Assembly (NCBI GenBank): GCA_027604505.1
Contig: JADIIX010000041.1
Location: forward strand, 89,881-153,880
Source: Gonapodya sp. JEL0774
Taxonomy: Eukaryota; Monoblepharomycota; Monoblepharidomycetes; Monoblepharidales; Gonapodyaceae
DNA length: 64,000 nt
Direction: 5' to 3'
Made by a program: the position numbers and the translations under genes. Below, one piece after another: positions 1 through 12,296 of the stretch. Each line of letters opens with the position of its first letter. The first letter of the stretch is position 1. Below the pieces are notes generated by a model that saw nothing but the letters and a program-made list of their open reading frames with translations, was not told where the DNA came from and did no database searches.

Positions 1-466
1 ACATCGAGATGCGGAGGCACGAGCCTATTCCCTTCCTTCACAAGCTCCAACATCGCAGAACGGTGAGGGATGAGGAAGACGGTCCCTCAATGCTGTGGCA
101 TACAGGCTACCAAATCACGATGAAAACGCTTATAATTAAATACTCACGTAAATACAATTGTCTGCTTTTGCATTACATAAAGAGTTTTAGGTGAACAGAA
201 AGTTCACCCCGCACTCGACAGGCATTCTTTTGCAGATTGATAATAGATCATATGAACAAGCGAAAAGAAGATATGCAATTGTCGTTTATGTGTATTTGTA
301 CAAAGCAGAATGTGTTGGTGGTCAGTTTGTGAGGTTTCGACATGTACAGTTTTCTAGAAAATTGAGTTTGTTGGTATTTTTGAAGTGTGAAGTCCCATTC
401 ATTCCCATGTTGGAATGTAGAGCCTCGCTCACGTTTAGGTACGTTCATGAGAGGTCCGTCCGCTTT
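1..466. other. Left edge, no supported gene
   Basis: Downstream flank of the PP2A subunit gene on the minus strand. Short open frames on both strands have no recognisable domain. Sequence is AT-richer than the neighbouring exons (about 120-420), which fits a 3' UTR or intergenic spacer. Confidence 0.5.
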
Positions 467-3400
467 TCAACTGTCCTCCTCCAGAACAACCTCCATCCTG
501 TCGTCATCCCCCTCTGGTGACTTTCTCCTCAAGTCTCCGTCATCGGAATCCTCCATAGCATCAGGTTCATCCTCGCTATCACTGTCGTCTGTCTCTCTGC
601 TCCATCGCGCTCCACGCCTCCGTCCAATGGTCTTGGAATGCCCTCCGCCGGTACCACCTAAGCCATCACGGAGCGATCGCGAGCGACCTTGAACTTGCCC
701 CTGCACCCGACTCTTCGTCTTGGTCCGTGTAACTGATTGTTGTTGAACTTGCTCCTCGTACGCCAGGGCCTCGTAGCTTCTCTCAGCGAATTTGTCCCAA
801 CCACTGCAAGTACGAAGACGGACAAGGTTAGGTACAGAGCACCGACCAATTCCATGTCACTCTTTCGATGTGCAACGGGTTGCGCATCTGCTCGTCCGAA
901 CACGGCGTCACATCTCACCTGAGCTTTACTCTCATCGCAAGCTTTTTGTCCAAGACCCACACATCATCCTGCTCCCGAAAACCTGGGTCCATCCTCCTGA
1001 CTCTCGCGTCATATCTTTTCCAGTCAAAGAGAAGATCAAAGAAAAGACCCGCATTGTTGCACCTTTTCAAATCCCCAAGTGTCACGTATGGTCGGGTACT
1101 GGGGACATGGACAAGGTCCAGAAGGGCACACGAAAAGTCCTGAAATGACCAAAGCTCATTGCAAAAAGTGTTCCCAGAGAACATTCTGTGGCAAAATTTG
1201 GTTAGTCAGTTGAGGGTGGTGAAAGAGTTGACCATGTTTGAGCATACGTTACGGAGGGGATCGAGTACCAAAAGCGAGTTTGCATTCGCGCTCACCGTTC
1301 TCGCTGTTCATCAAAAAAATATTTAATCTCATGCAAGCTCAAGATGCCGTCTCCGTCCGTGTCGATCACCCGAAACCAGTATTCGACTGCCGCAGGAGTG
1401 CTCTTGTCCTCTACTGACATTAGGAAACCTGCACGAAGAAGATTGTATCCCACTAAAAAACCCCATCCAATTTTTCCTCCGTGTCGTACATCATCCAACT
1501 CACAAACGAAGTCCCTGTACTCGAATCGCGCTTCTTCCCACCCACCAACCCCTTCTTCTCCGTCCTCAGCGCCCGCTGCGGCCTCGGCCATCTCCTCGCT
1601 CCCCTCCGCGTCCCCTTTCCGCCACCCATTAAACCACCCTTTACGAGCTGCCCTGGTGGCCTCGAGGGGGGTGATCGCTGCATCCGTCGAAGACGTCGTG
1701 ATCTGAACAGTTGGTAAAGTCAGCTTGCGACCATAGCCCTCGGCAACGCGACGCATAGCGCGTGTCGTGATCCGGTGGCCATCGTAGGAAGCAAGCTCGG
1801 CCGCGTTGAGAACCATGTCGTGATCGGTATCGAGAGTCCAGAACAAGCAATACGTAACGTAAAAATGCTTGTACGAGAAGGGATCACGGGTCTAAGACAT
1901 CAGAGAATATGTTTTTGTTCCGCTGGAGTCATCGAGTGATGCGAGCGGTAACAGAGAGAGCCGCTCACCGCATTAACATCCTCCTCCTCTTCCAAGTTTT
2001 TAAGCACGTCTATGAATCCTGATCGGCGCCATTCAGCGAGGGTCATCCTAAACCCAGATATCTTCTCACTCACGCAAACCAACTTCGGTGAATTATCGGG
2101 TTCCATTACAGAGAGAACTCACCGATCACCCCGTCCCCCCTTGCCGTACCAAACCCTAGTCACTACGGTGTCGACGTATCTCGCCTGGAAAACTTGCATA
2201 CCCGCGAGAAATTGTAGGCCAGGGTGAGCACGCACCACGTCACGAACTGCGGGCTCAACATGCAAAGGAAGGAGGTGTGTTGGGAATGATGGAGTTGAAC
2301 CGGGTAGTGGTGGTAGAGCTGGGGTTGGGGGTGTGGGGGTACCTAGGAAATAAAATGACAACAGCAGCGGGTCGTGTGCATATTGGTATATGGCGCGACA
2401 CATCCTTGTTGAATGGGGACCAGAGGAGGGCAAGACGGATGAAACCCCTGCACAACAGTGCACTCATCGTGCGCTTATCACTTACCTCTCTGCTCCTGTT
2501 CTGCTGACCCCATCTTCACTATCATCTAATGCCATCGCAAATCTACCAGCTGCTCCCCCCATGTACTTGGGCAATCCTAATGCTTTCGCCAGTTCTCCGA
2601 GATCCGTTCCGTCAAGTTTCTTTTCCGCTCCATTTAAAATGGCAAATTCATTCTCAGTCGCTGAGATGGTCTTCGGTGTCGTTGGTGAAAAGAGACACTC
2701 GATTCGCGATAGTAGCATGTTTCTGAATGACTCCTGCTCAGCAGGGGTAAGAGGTGAGAAGCCCGGCGGATGGTGGAATCGAGGAATATCACTTGATGGC
2801 TGATCGGAAACAACACAAACTGTGAGTAACACCCCGCTCTGAAGGGATACCCTTACACTCGGGAACATATCCAACCCCATATTCAACGCACCTTGCCGGA
2901 CTCCACCAGATCGACACCGGAATCTTTTTTCATTGGTATATCTCCAGCAGAGCTAGGATGATTTGGTGAGGTTGGTAAAGATGTGCTGGAAGTCCCAGCG
3001 GGGACAGTTGCTGGAAAGAGAATTTGACTTTCAGCATGCTCCGTTACTCTCCCCTCTTGTGCGAGCACGATATCATCATCGATGAGACCTGCTTGTGCAA
3101 GCTCGAGCGCGTTTCTGTCTTCGCCCGCACCAGAGTCTACTACCATGGGGTCTGCACGAGGTGACTGTCCTTTGGAGATTAACTGTGCTCCCCCAGTGGT
3201 TGAACTGCTTGAGAACGGTGGCGCACAAATGGGCTCGTGGATTTTAAGTTGGGAATTTGCAGAGCGTGAGGAGGGCCGGGTTGTCGGCGGAGAGCCTCCC
3301 GGGTATCCAACAGTTGCTCGGATCTCTGCGTTAAATTCTCCGGAATGAACACCCGTCAACACATCTGAAACGGTGCCAGTTGTGATTCCAGCAATTGTTG

Positions 3401-3920
3401 AGGCACCGAGATCACCCAGAATCCTGCGAGCGATTCTTGGAGAGCTCGTGGGCGAAACGCGCGGGGTTCCTGCCGGTGACTCATTTCGTGACGATGAAGT
3501 CGATCCCGCTTTGGATCGGGATGGCGACGCAGAGCTCGGTAGCTCTATCTGAGCGCTTTGAAGTTGCAGATAGAGGTTGGGGCCAGGCATTTTCGCTTCC
3601 AGGAGCGGGGAGGCCCCCGGCTGGGGGGATCGTGGAGTACGAGGGGTACCAGATGGTCTGGGGGAGTGTGGTGGTGTAACGACCACGGGCGAATCATTAA
3701 TTGATACATTGCCTAATTGTGCGAGCTTCCTCCCAGAGAGGGGCGACGATGGGGAAGATTTCGTGTGGAGCGAAGGTGAACCCGGCGCCGAGGTGGAAGC
3801 GGAAGACGATGCCGATGCGAGAGACGGGTTCAGTCCTGTTGGAAAGAGTGATACTACTGGGAGGGGTGGGGAGGCTGGCGAATTTGGCGAATTTCCGTTG
3901 GAAAGCTGCCTGGATGGCAT
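467..3920 (-). CDS. PP2A regulatory subunit B'' (EF-hand, PPP2R3 type)
   Basis: Regulatory B'' subunit that targets protein phosphatase 2A to substrates in a calcium-responsive way. ATG at 3920. The first ~340 residues are Ser/Pro-rich and look disordered. The conserved core begins after an intron near 2880 with IPRFHHP, followed by a helical segment, ARYVDTVVTRVWYG, EWRRSGFIDVLKNLEEEEDVN and FWTLDTDHDM. Two EF-hand loops are visible: DTDHDMVLNAAEL (~1810-1845) and DTDGDGILSLHEI (~1310-1350). The family block TLGDLKRCNNAGLFFDLLF is at ~1040-1090. The last exon starts near 809 with GWDKFAERSYEALAYEEQ, the counterpart of the SDWDRFAAEEYE signature, and ends in an acidic tail (DSDSEDEPDAMEDSDDGD). 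About seven exons. An insert of ~40 residues rich in Glu/Ala lies between the EF-hands. Family assignment is strong; individual splice sites are by eye. Confidence 0.9.
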
Positions 3921-4841
3921 CGCCGCCTAAGTTTTGGAGTAGAAGGCGCGTTTAAGAGCCTTGAGCGCGCACGAGAATTGACAGATAATTTGGAAAATAG
4001 CATCAAGTTCAACCGTAAGATTTGTCTGAGCTCTCCGTTAGAAGGATTAACTTCGAACGCCGGGATGGTTTCTCAATTCCTAAACGGTGAGCCTCTCTCC
4101 ACATCACACGCAAGTCCAGCGATTCCCGTTTCTCATCTTTTATCGGATATTTGCCCCATTTGTAGCTTCCCGGGAGTTTCGACAAATGCTCGCAATCTCA
4201 CATTTTCCATCCTGTGGTGTCACAAGTCCCTTCCTTCTCACCTTGGTCGGTTTTCGAACGAGTGATTCCGTCACTGTTCCTGTTTCACGCAGGAGCTTCA
4301 CCGAGCGCGCGGAAAGGGTGGGCGCGTGGGCAAAATGTCTCTAGGTGAGGTGAAAGGGCTGACTGCCGAGCCACATCACCCCACATCAATCAAGCTATCA
4401 CCGAACAGCGTTTTTGAGTACAATCCAATTAATTTCTCACTTCCCTCCCTTATCTCTGAATCAGAAGGTCTTATCCTTTGCACGCCGCAGTTGATTATTT
4501 CTTCTGAGTTTAAAGATATGCTAAACAGAGAGCACGATGATTGTCTTTATCACAGATGACAGGGCTTCGGATGTTCTGCATCTGGATGTGCAACTGGTCT
4601 GGGAATGCATCATTGTTGCACACACTGGTGATCATGAAGAGCCGCTTGCCGTGACCCCGCCAAAACACAACAGCATCATCTCACCGCTGCCAAATTCCCC
4701 CATTTTACGCTCGACATTTACAAGTCCAATTCTGTTTTCTCTCAGCTTCAACGTCTCCTGCCATCTCTTCGCAGCTTCTTCGTTGTTGTCGCACAAAATC
4801 CACTCTTCTATCCCCTAAGAGGCTCCGTTCCGTGCCGTGGA
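3921..4841. promoter_or_regulatory. Divergent intergenic region
   Basis: About 920 bases between the start codon of the minus-strand PP2A subunit gene (3920) and that of the plus-strand small membrane protein (4842). It must contain both promoters. No convincing gene, tRNA or repeat is visible; short open frames on the plus strand show no domain. Confidence 0.45.
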
Positions 4842-5200
4842 ATGACTGATATGGCAACTGCTCTTACTACTGGAGGAGAACCAGTTCTCGGCGCACTAGT
4901 TTTATGTTTTGCAGGATTTGGAATCCTGGTGAGAGCCATAACCAGAAGAACCGGGCCTGGATCCCTCACTCCTACTCCCATTCAATGTTTTGTCACTGTG
5001 TACATCAAATTGCTTATCAGTTTTTTGTGCCCCTCAAACAGACCTACGGTGATGCACTCCGCGAACAGGAGCGACTCCGTCGTGAGAATGAAGACGAGCT
5101 TGCCCGGAGCGCAAACTCGGGTAAACCTCTCACTGCGGGCGAACTTCGGCAGTTGGACATGAAGGTCGCGAGCGTTGACGAAGGGGCGAGATTTCTGTGA
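4842..5200 (+). CDS. Small single-pass membrane protein
   Basis: Predicted 81-residue protein, not recognised. ATG at 4842, one 113-nt intron (4929-5041, GTGAG...CAG, phase 0), stop at 5198-5200. Residues ~15-30 form one hydrophobic helix (PVLGALVLCFAGFGIL). A charged helical stretch follows (DALREQERLRRENEDELAR), then a short tail (LTAGELRQLDMKVASV). This shape is common for small subunits of mitochondrial or ER membrane complexes, but no family is assigned. The consistent splice and the clear membrane helix plus amphipathic helix support it as a real gene. Confidence 0.6.
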
Positions 5201-6145
5201 CAGACTTAATTGAAGCAAGGAGCAATTCGAGATGTTGATGTTCATGAGTGAGCTTGCTAGAATATAGATATAGACCTTTATGGAAATGCCTCTACCTGCG
5301 AATCAGATGTGCTATAGTGAATACTGGTTCATTACTACATCTGTATATGATGGTTGACGTTGGCGTGTTGTGGAATCGCCTTGGAACTCAGTCCGATGGC
5401 CGGATCCACCACCGAGGGTCTCCTGGAAAGGGGTCCAGTCCCCAGTTGCAAACTTCTGCAACTCCAGATCGCGAGCGAAATTAAGTGGGACCCCATTTTA
5501 TCGACACGGGATTTTACGAGTACAGCGGACTAAAAGGAAGAAGACGGCCCTCTGTGAGTCGCTCATGTAATTTGAGTGTGGGCAATGATGTGATTTGATG
5601 TGTGCTGTGCCAGCCCTGATGCTTGGGAGGACAAGACAATAACGAAGCGCAACGAGACAAAGAGGAAGCGAGGTGAGGGAGCACTCTGGATAATGGAAGG
5701 CAAAGGCGGCCAAGCGGAGGCGTTCTTGTGGGAACTACTCTGCGTTGGACCAACTCTGTTCTGGGCGGTCAAGCGTCGGAACGGAAGTCCCGCGAGACGG
5801 CATCACACCAAGTATTAGGGCCAAGGGAGGGACAGAGAGTAGAACGTGAACAGAGAATGCCCGGGAATAAGGGTCGAAGGAGGAGAGTTTGACCCTGAAG
5901 TGATGGTCCAACTCTAAAAGAGCACGCACTCTGGGATGGCGGACGAAGCCCGGAATTAACTGAATCTGAGCAAAATGGAGCAATTTCTTTCTTAGCCCGG
6001 TCTTGGAGATCCCCTATATCTCTCGGAGTTGCTGTTGAAGATGGCTCCTTTGAAAGTCGTTTCATTTTGGATCTGAATCACATTCACCGTCAATACCAAT
6101 GCCGAACCTCCCTTGGCTGATCCCCTGCGTTCTCCTTCTTCCAGC
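5201..6145. other. Intergenic, no supported gene
   Basis: About 945 bases upstream of the Gln-rich gene. A minus-strand frame at 5769-6065 starts plausibly (MKRLSKEPSSTATPRDIGDL) but quickly becomes low-quality and has no recognisable domain. The stretch is best treated as promoter and 5' UTR of the downstream gene. Confidence 0.4.
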
Positions 6146-9100
6146 ATGTCAAATCACCATTACCATCATAGGAACCCTTCCGCCAACGCCGACCTCGCGT
6201 GGAACGCGTCACTTTCAGAAACTGTCGACAAGCTCTTTGGCGGGGCTCTCTCTGATGCAGCATCGTCCTCCTCCACCTCCTCCCACGCGTCTGCGAGTGC
6301 TCGTCTCCAAACATCTGAATTCAGCCACCCCGCCCAACTTCCCTCTTCCACAACCTCACCTCACGAAGGCTCGCAGAAACTATACCTGCAATCACCTCAC
6401 TCGCAATCTCAATCCCCGCACTCGGATGAGTCTGACTCTTCAGGTGCTGCAGCTGCGCGAAACATGGATGATGAGATCTCTTTTGTGGACGAGTCTTACG
6501 CGCAGCCGCCGGATGGGTCCGAGCAACAGGACGACACTCAAGATTATCCACTTATTCATCGTAGACTGCAGTCATCCTTTAGCGACAATTCTTCCATCAA
6601 CCACCCTACCTCTTCCTCCTCGGGAACCATCCCGTTCCCCGGGTACGGTCCCACGCCACCCTCTTTTGCCCATAGCGTTAATCTTTCCCAAATCAGATCC
6701 AACTTCGGAAGTCCCGGCGGGCCGAGGCCGAGTTGGGGAAACAGCGGCCCCAGTGGACCAGGCGCGGGTGGGGCAATTTTTGCACCTTCACGAGCAGGCT
6801 CAACTGCCGGCCCTCCAAACCCGCCCCACGCTCTGCCTCTTCCTACTGCAGTGACCTCTTCACCAGGTCCTAATGGAACGTCAAGTGGGTCGAATAGTAC
6901 CCGCTGGAATTCCACCGAGAGTGTTGGGGTGGACTGGATGAGCGGCGCGGGTGGCTTAGCTGGTGGAAACGTGACTCATCCCTCAGACCATCTGGACAAA
7001 TCTCATCTTAATGCACTCTCCCCTGCATCTCCACAATCTTATCAAACTGCCTCAGACTACGTACACCACCACCCATCCCGCAAACCCCCTCTCGCCCCAT
7101 CTACCTCCACCGCCGTATTTCAGCCACCTTCAACAACATCTGGTCATCAATCCCGACATACAACCACTATCACTACATTCATCGACGATTCAGGTGGAAT
7201 AAGCGGGTCAACCACGACAACCACCATTACCTTTGACGATTCGGGAGCAAAGGTGACCGCCCAGGAGCTGCAAGGTACGGGGGATCCTAAGGGATCAGGT
7301 GGTTTGGTATTGGGTATTGGTACGAGTGCAGTGCTGCCTGCGATACTCGGCAAGCCTGGTACCCACCACTCTACTTCTGTGCCCACCACACCAACCTCCG
7401 GCGCCGGGGCCAACAGCACGTCCGCGAATGCCCAGTCCTGGCACGCCGCCTACGAAACGGCCAAATCCGTCAGTGGTGTGGCTGCGGCTGCTCAGCATGC
7501 AGCTTTTGTGCAACAGCAACATCAACAGCAATATGCACAGCAACAGCAATATGGGCAACAGGTTGGCCAGCAACAACAGGGCACCATGCCCGGAAGCTAC
7601 GAAGGCCCCGCTCACGGTACAGGATTACCGGAAGCCGCGGATGTTGGCTCACCTGTTCTCGTACCAGGATGGGGCGGTCCAGGACACGCTCAACAACAAC
7701 AGTCACAGCAACAGCTCTACCAACAATCTCAGCAGCAAAAGCAAGGGTACACTGCCTTTGAGAGTCCTGCAACCTTTTTATCGATTATGCAGTCCCCATC
7801 CTCTATCACACATCACTCACCAGTCGCATTGCAGCCTCAACAACCACAACAGCCCCAGCAAACCCAATCGTTTGCGCCCCCTCCTACACCACTCTCGGTT
7901 CATTTGTTCCACCGAACATCCACGTCCTTGGCTCATCTTGCTCACCCTTCACAACTACCCCAACTTGTACGTGAAATACAGCTCATCGCACGTTCCCAAG
8001 CTGCAGCACCCGAAGATGCGGAGTACCTGGACCAGTTGTTGACGTACGCGGGGTATTACAGTGGTGCAGGACCTGAACAGATGAAACAACGCTTGGATGT
8101 GGCGGAAAGAGCATTGAGGGGACAAGGTGTGACAGTGGGGGTGGAGGAGGGTTCACCTCAATTGGTACAAGGACAGCAACAGAAACAACAGCAGCAGCCA
8201 TCGAACTCAGATGGGATGCTACCGCCACGATCGCCGACGCCCATGTCAGTGTCTCAGCGAAGAGCTTCAGGGGGACCTGGCAGAACGGGATCTGGCACCC
8301 ATCATATGCAGTCCCACCAACAGCCGAATCAATATTCTGGTACCACTGGCACAGGCTATCACCCATATGCCCCCTCGCACCCGCGACGAAGTTCAATTGC
8401 TCGTGACGCGGTGAATTCGTCAGCCTCTGGACCTCCGTTAACTCGCAGTGGACGGGGCAAGTGGGGGAGCCAATATCATTCTCCAACAGCGGTGACACCC
8501 AGCCCAACAGCGTTGACGACCACCGCTAGGTCACCCATAGACGCGACACTGAATGGAGACGGCTCGTCTGCGTCCTCCTCATCCGTCGCGTCCCCTGCGG
8601 GAGCACCATGGTCAGCGTCCACTTCGGGGGGTTCCACTCCTGCAACACCGAGCGGACAGAGAAATGGCACTCCGGCGTCAACAGCTGGACTCGTTACCAC
8701 ACTGTCGTCGGAATCGTTGAGATATTTGAGGTTGTTTTTGGAGGAATGCAGAGGAGCAATGGGGCCTGGTTCAGGCGGCCAGTTGATGGTGCTCCCGGCA
8801 AGGCAGAATCAACATGTCGTGAAAGGCTTGGAAAGATTGCAGGCACGGTTGAAGATATGGGATGATGAAGGGGTGATTGAGCCTGTTTTGGGACAGGTGA
8901 GTTGTTGCATGTTTTCGTATTATCCAAGTGAAAAGAAAACGCCATTCAGCAAATCCGTTGACCTCGAATTGCTCCCGTCCAGGTTGGCTTCCACGGTGAC
9001 CTCTCTACTGAAACATTCCTCGCTTGGTGGGACTCAATGATCTCATCTCTTGAGCACCAGGCTCGAATGCAGGACGGTGGGCCAACGGCCACGCCACCAT

Positions 9101-11206
9101 CCCAGTCACACTCTCCAGCGTTTGGCTTGGGACCCAACGCAAACACTCCCGGAATCGGTCATCAGCAGACGCCGATCTCCCAGGACAGTGGTGAAGATGA
9201 AATGGTTGTTGTTAAGAACGAGGTTGAGCCACGAACCGGAGGCCAGGCACAAATGCAGGATAGGAAAGGTGTGGCTCGCCCCACCCCTCCCGACTCCACA
9301 AGCTCTGGATCTTTGATGGATTATCAGCTGATGCAACAGGCGCAGATCGTCCAACTCCAACCAATTGACTTACGTACGGCGGTACCCAAGGAAGTGCAAG
9401 ATGCACTGTGGGGTCTCGTAGCAGTTGTGAGAAAAGGTGCAGCGAATGAAGAACAGGAGAGGAAAGAGGGCGAGCGGGATAGGAGGATGAAGGGAGGTGG
9501 CCATGAGAGTGATTGGAAGAGAGCAGTCAGGGAGGGTGTGGCGAGGGCGGAGAGAGACTTAGGGATGGGGGCTGGCTGGTACATGGTAAGCTTTTATTCT
9601 CGACGGTGGTAGAGGGTATCATCCAGTGTTCAAACCTCATATGACATTAGGACATTGTGTCTCGCTCGGGGCTTCTTTCTTCCACCGAACCTTCGTCGAT
9701 TCTTGCGAGCCGCACCTGTACTCTGGTCGCGCAGCTTCTGCCCGTGCCATACGTTCTTCTCAGGAGGACCTTTATGAGCTTGTACCTTTTCTTGACTGAG
9801 CTAAAAGCTAATAATGTGGGATTGGAGTCCAAGAAAATTGATAACATGGTAAGGAGCAAGCGAAAATACAGCTCGGGATTCTGCTACAATCCGATTGACA
9901 TCACGTACCATCAAAAGGTGCAGGGACAAGTAGCCTACCACCATGCAGTCCTCAGTCGGCAAGCACTGGGAGGTAGTTTCCGCTCATGTGTTAGTTGGGA
10001 CAGTGCAAACGTAGGTGATCCTCTTCAGTTCAGTCATCCAAACGGTCATAATACGTTTCTCTTTATCCACCTGCAAGGTCGGCCAACTCTATTTTGAAAT
10101 ATCGGAGTCGGCTGATCCACCCCGCTCTGTCGATGTGGCCGAGCTCACACAGGATATATTTGGGTTTGTGTCTGTCGATCCCGGACCAGGAGTTCAGGAA
10201 GCCGCCTCTGGAATAGTGGCTGCCCCCATGATGCTCGAGATGTCGGTGCCGAAGGTAGATCAGGTCAACACGGTTGCAGATGGTCTCTTGTTGGTGGAAT
10301 ACCTGAGAGTGAGTACCGGAATCGGAATCGCCAACGGAATCGGAATCGCTAATTATTGAATGCACGTCTGCCTGGTGCAATCAGCGACAATGGATAAAGT
10401 ATCGGATTGTGTTCGGTGACCAAATCAAATGGACCAATTTCTGTCGTTTAATGGGATCGAGCTCTAGTAGTGAAAATCGTTTCGCAAAGTCATTGCGACG
10501 AGTGAGTATGACAGGCTTATGGTTTGCCTCCATTGCATCCGGCGACTAACAGTGTACGAATTATTCGAACCGCATTCGAAAGGCGGCCTCGGTTATTTCC
10601 ACCGCTGTCGAGATCCAAGAAATCTTCCGACGCCCATTTGCCGTGGAAATGCGTGATTTGAAAGATAAACTCCAACGGCTGGAGAAGCGAGGTATCGCTA
10701 TCGAAGCTTTCACGGTCGAGAAAACTCTCGATGCGCTGGATCTGCTCAAGTCCTGGCGAATCCGAACAGTTTCTATCTTGGAGCTGATGTCTAAGCTCTC
10801 CGATTTTTGTGAGTGTATCCGGGCGGCACCGACAAGCCTTGCCCCAGAAAGACAGAGCGAGTTGCTTGCAACATTTGTGGCGGGCCTAAGGACGCAAATA
10901 GACCCGCTGCAGGATTCTGAGCTCTGTGCGACTTTTGAGGACTACGTGACACGGCGTTTCCATTTCGATGCATCTAACGGGACTTTCGACGGAGGCTGGA
11001 CTCTTAATATGTTCGCTGCGGCACTCAGTTACTTCGTGGGCATGCTCACTCAGCAGAATAAGGCTGTCGTGGCAACACCACAGACACCAGGAGAGGGTAG
11101 TGGGCAGGGGGGGGCGCGAGGTCAGGGTGGTGAAGAGAATTTTCAACAAGTAGGTGGGAGTTGGGAGAGGGAGGGTGCGCTCGGTGATGAGGGCATGGAC
11201 GATTGA
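6146..11206 (+). CDS. Large Gln/Ser/Pro-rich protein, unknown function
   Basis: Not recognised. ATG chosen at 6146 (MSNHHYHHRNPSANADL); a first exon of ~2.75 kb runs to a GTGAG donor at ~8896. The N-terminal ~900 residues are low complexity: Ser/Pro/Gly with Gln runs at ~7500-7580, 7690-7740 and 7830-7860, as seen in nuclear regulatory proteins. Folded-looking segments come later: a helix in GLERLQARLKIWDDEG, then VGFHGDLSTETFLAWWDSM, KEVQDALWGLVAVVRKGA, and a conserved-looking C-terminal part of ~350 residues (LLRRTFMSLYLFLTELKANN, QLYFEISESADPPRS, EMRDLKDKLQRLEKRG, DLLKSWRIRTVSILELMSKL). At least six introns are visible, with joins near 9580/9651, 9848/9917, 10015/10078, 10310/10381 and 10503/10550. 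The role could be transcriptional, but this is only inferred from composition. Confidence 0.7.
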
Positions 11207-12296
11207 TTGATTCTGAGGGGACAGGAGAGACGTGCATTGAGCTTTCGATACTCCTCCACAAGGGTGTGAACAGCTGGGACCATGTATAATGGAAGGGGTC
11301 ATTGGAGAATCTTCGTCCTTTAAATTGACTATATTGACTGGAAAAAGCGACCCATTTTTTGCGCGCACCACTGGTCCCAGTATAGAATTTGATATTACTT
11401 GATATTATGAGGCCACGCATGGGCGATGTACTAGGGGGATCAATTACATTATTAGAGAGAGGGAGAGCTGCTTCATACTAGTATACTAGTATATCAGATA
11501 CATAATACGAGGACGAGGGTGTTCGTCATAGTTATATTCTGAAGGGGAAGGAGAGAGCACATTACATTTTTGAAATTCATTCCAAATCACTTCACAATTT
11601 GACGGACAGTCCTCGGTTTGACTTGACGCCACTCCGCTGCTCGCCACATCGGGTCAGTTTGAGGCACACCAAATTTGGGCGGGAAAGGGAACTTACACGA
11701 TTGCAAAACGAAGACGGCCGGCAACGGCGGTGCAGACGCAGAAGGTGACAGCGCGGAACAAAAAACAGAGCGGAGGAGCGGATCAGAGCTAGCGAAGGGA
11801 CTGAGCGGTCTTTGGGAGGTTAGTAGGGATCTGAGAGTCTTTTATGGTGGGGAGGAAACAGAACGGACAAATTTAGTGAGATTTGAGTTGAGAGGGGGGA
11901 TGATTCGAGTGGAGCAAGCGCATTGGATGATGGTGTCGAAGCGGCTGGAGTACTTTGTGCCTTTCGATGGAAGTGCAGCCGCAGACGGAGAGCATTGGAG
12001 GACTTCAATTGTGCCCACAACAGAAGAAGAGGAAAACGATGATAAGATTTAGAGCGGGGGAGTGAGTCGTGGAAATCTTTTGCAGAGTGCGACGAGTGGG
12101 TGGAGAACGGAGTCAGGATAACAGGAGCTTCTTCTGGAATGGGACCACTGCAATCGCATCGGCGGGACCTTTCCCGTTTCTTGCTCATCTCTATTTTGTC
12201 CCCTCATTTCTTCCCTTGGCTGCCGCCATTTGTCACCTTGGGGTGTCCTAATGCTCCCCGATACCCCAAAATTTTCCAGACTCCCACGCTCCACAC
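11207..12296. other. Intergenic region
   Basis: About 1.1 kb between two plus-strand genes. It holds an AT-rich stretch with a short palindromic run of CTAGTATA units (11470-11495). Open frames cover both strands at 11675-12190, but neither shows a domain, a clear start or splice signals. The second half is presumably promoter and 5' UTR of the RhoGEF gene. Confidence 0.4.

Noticed and set aside
5769-6065. Possible minus-strand gene upstream of the Gln-rich gene
   Set aside because: No domain, no consistent splice continuation and poor composition.
10302-10360. GGAATCGGAATCGC repeat
   Set aside because: A short simple repeat inside an intron of the Gln-rich gene; only two or three copies, not a CRISPR or satellite.
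11675-12188. Overlapping open frames on both strands
   Set aside because: No recognisable motif and the plus-strand frame lacks a good ATG; more likely UTR or promoter.
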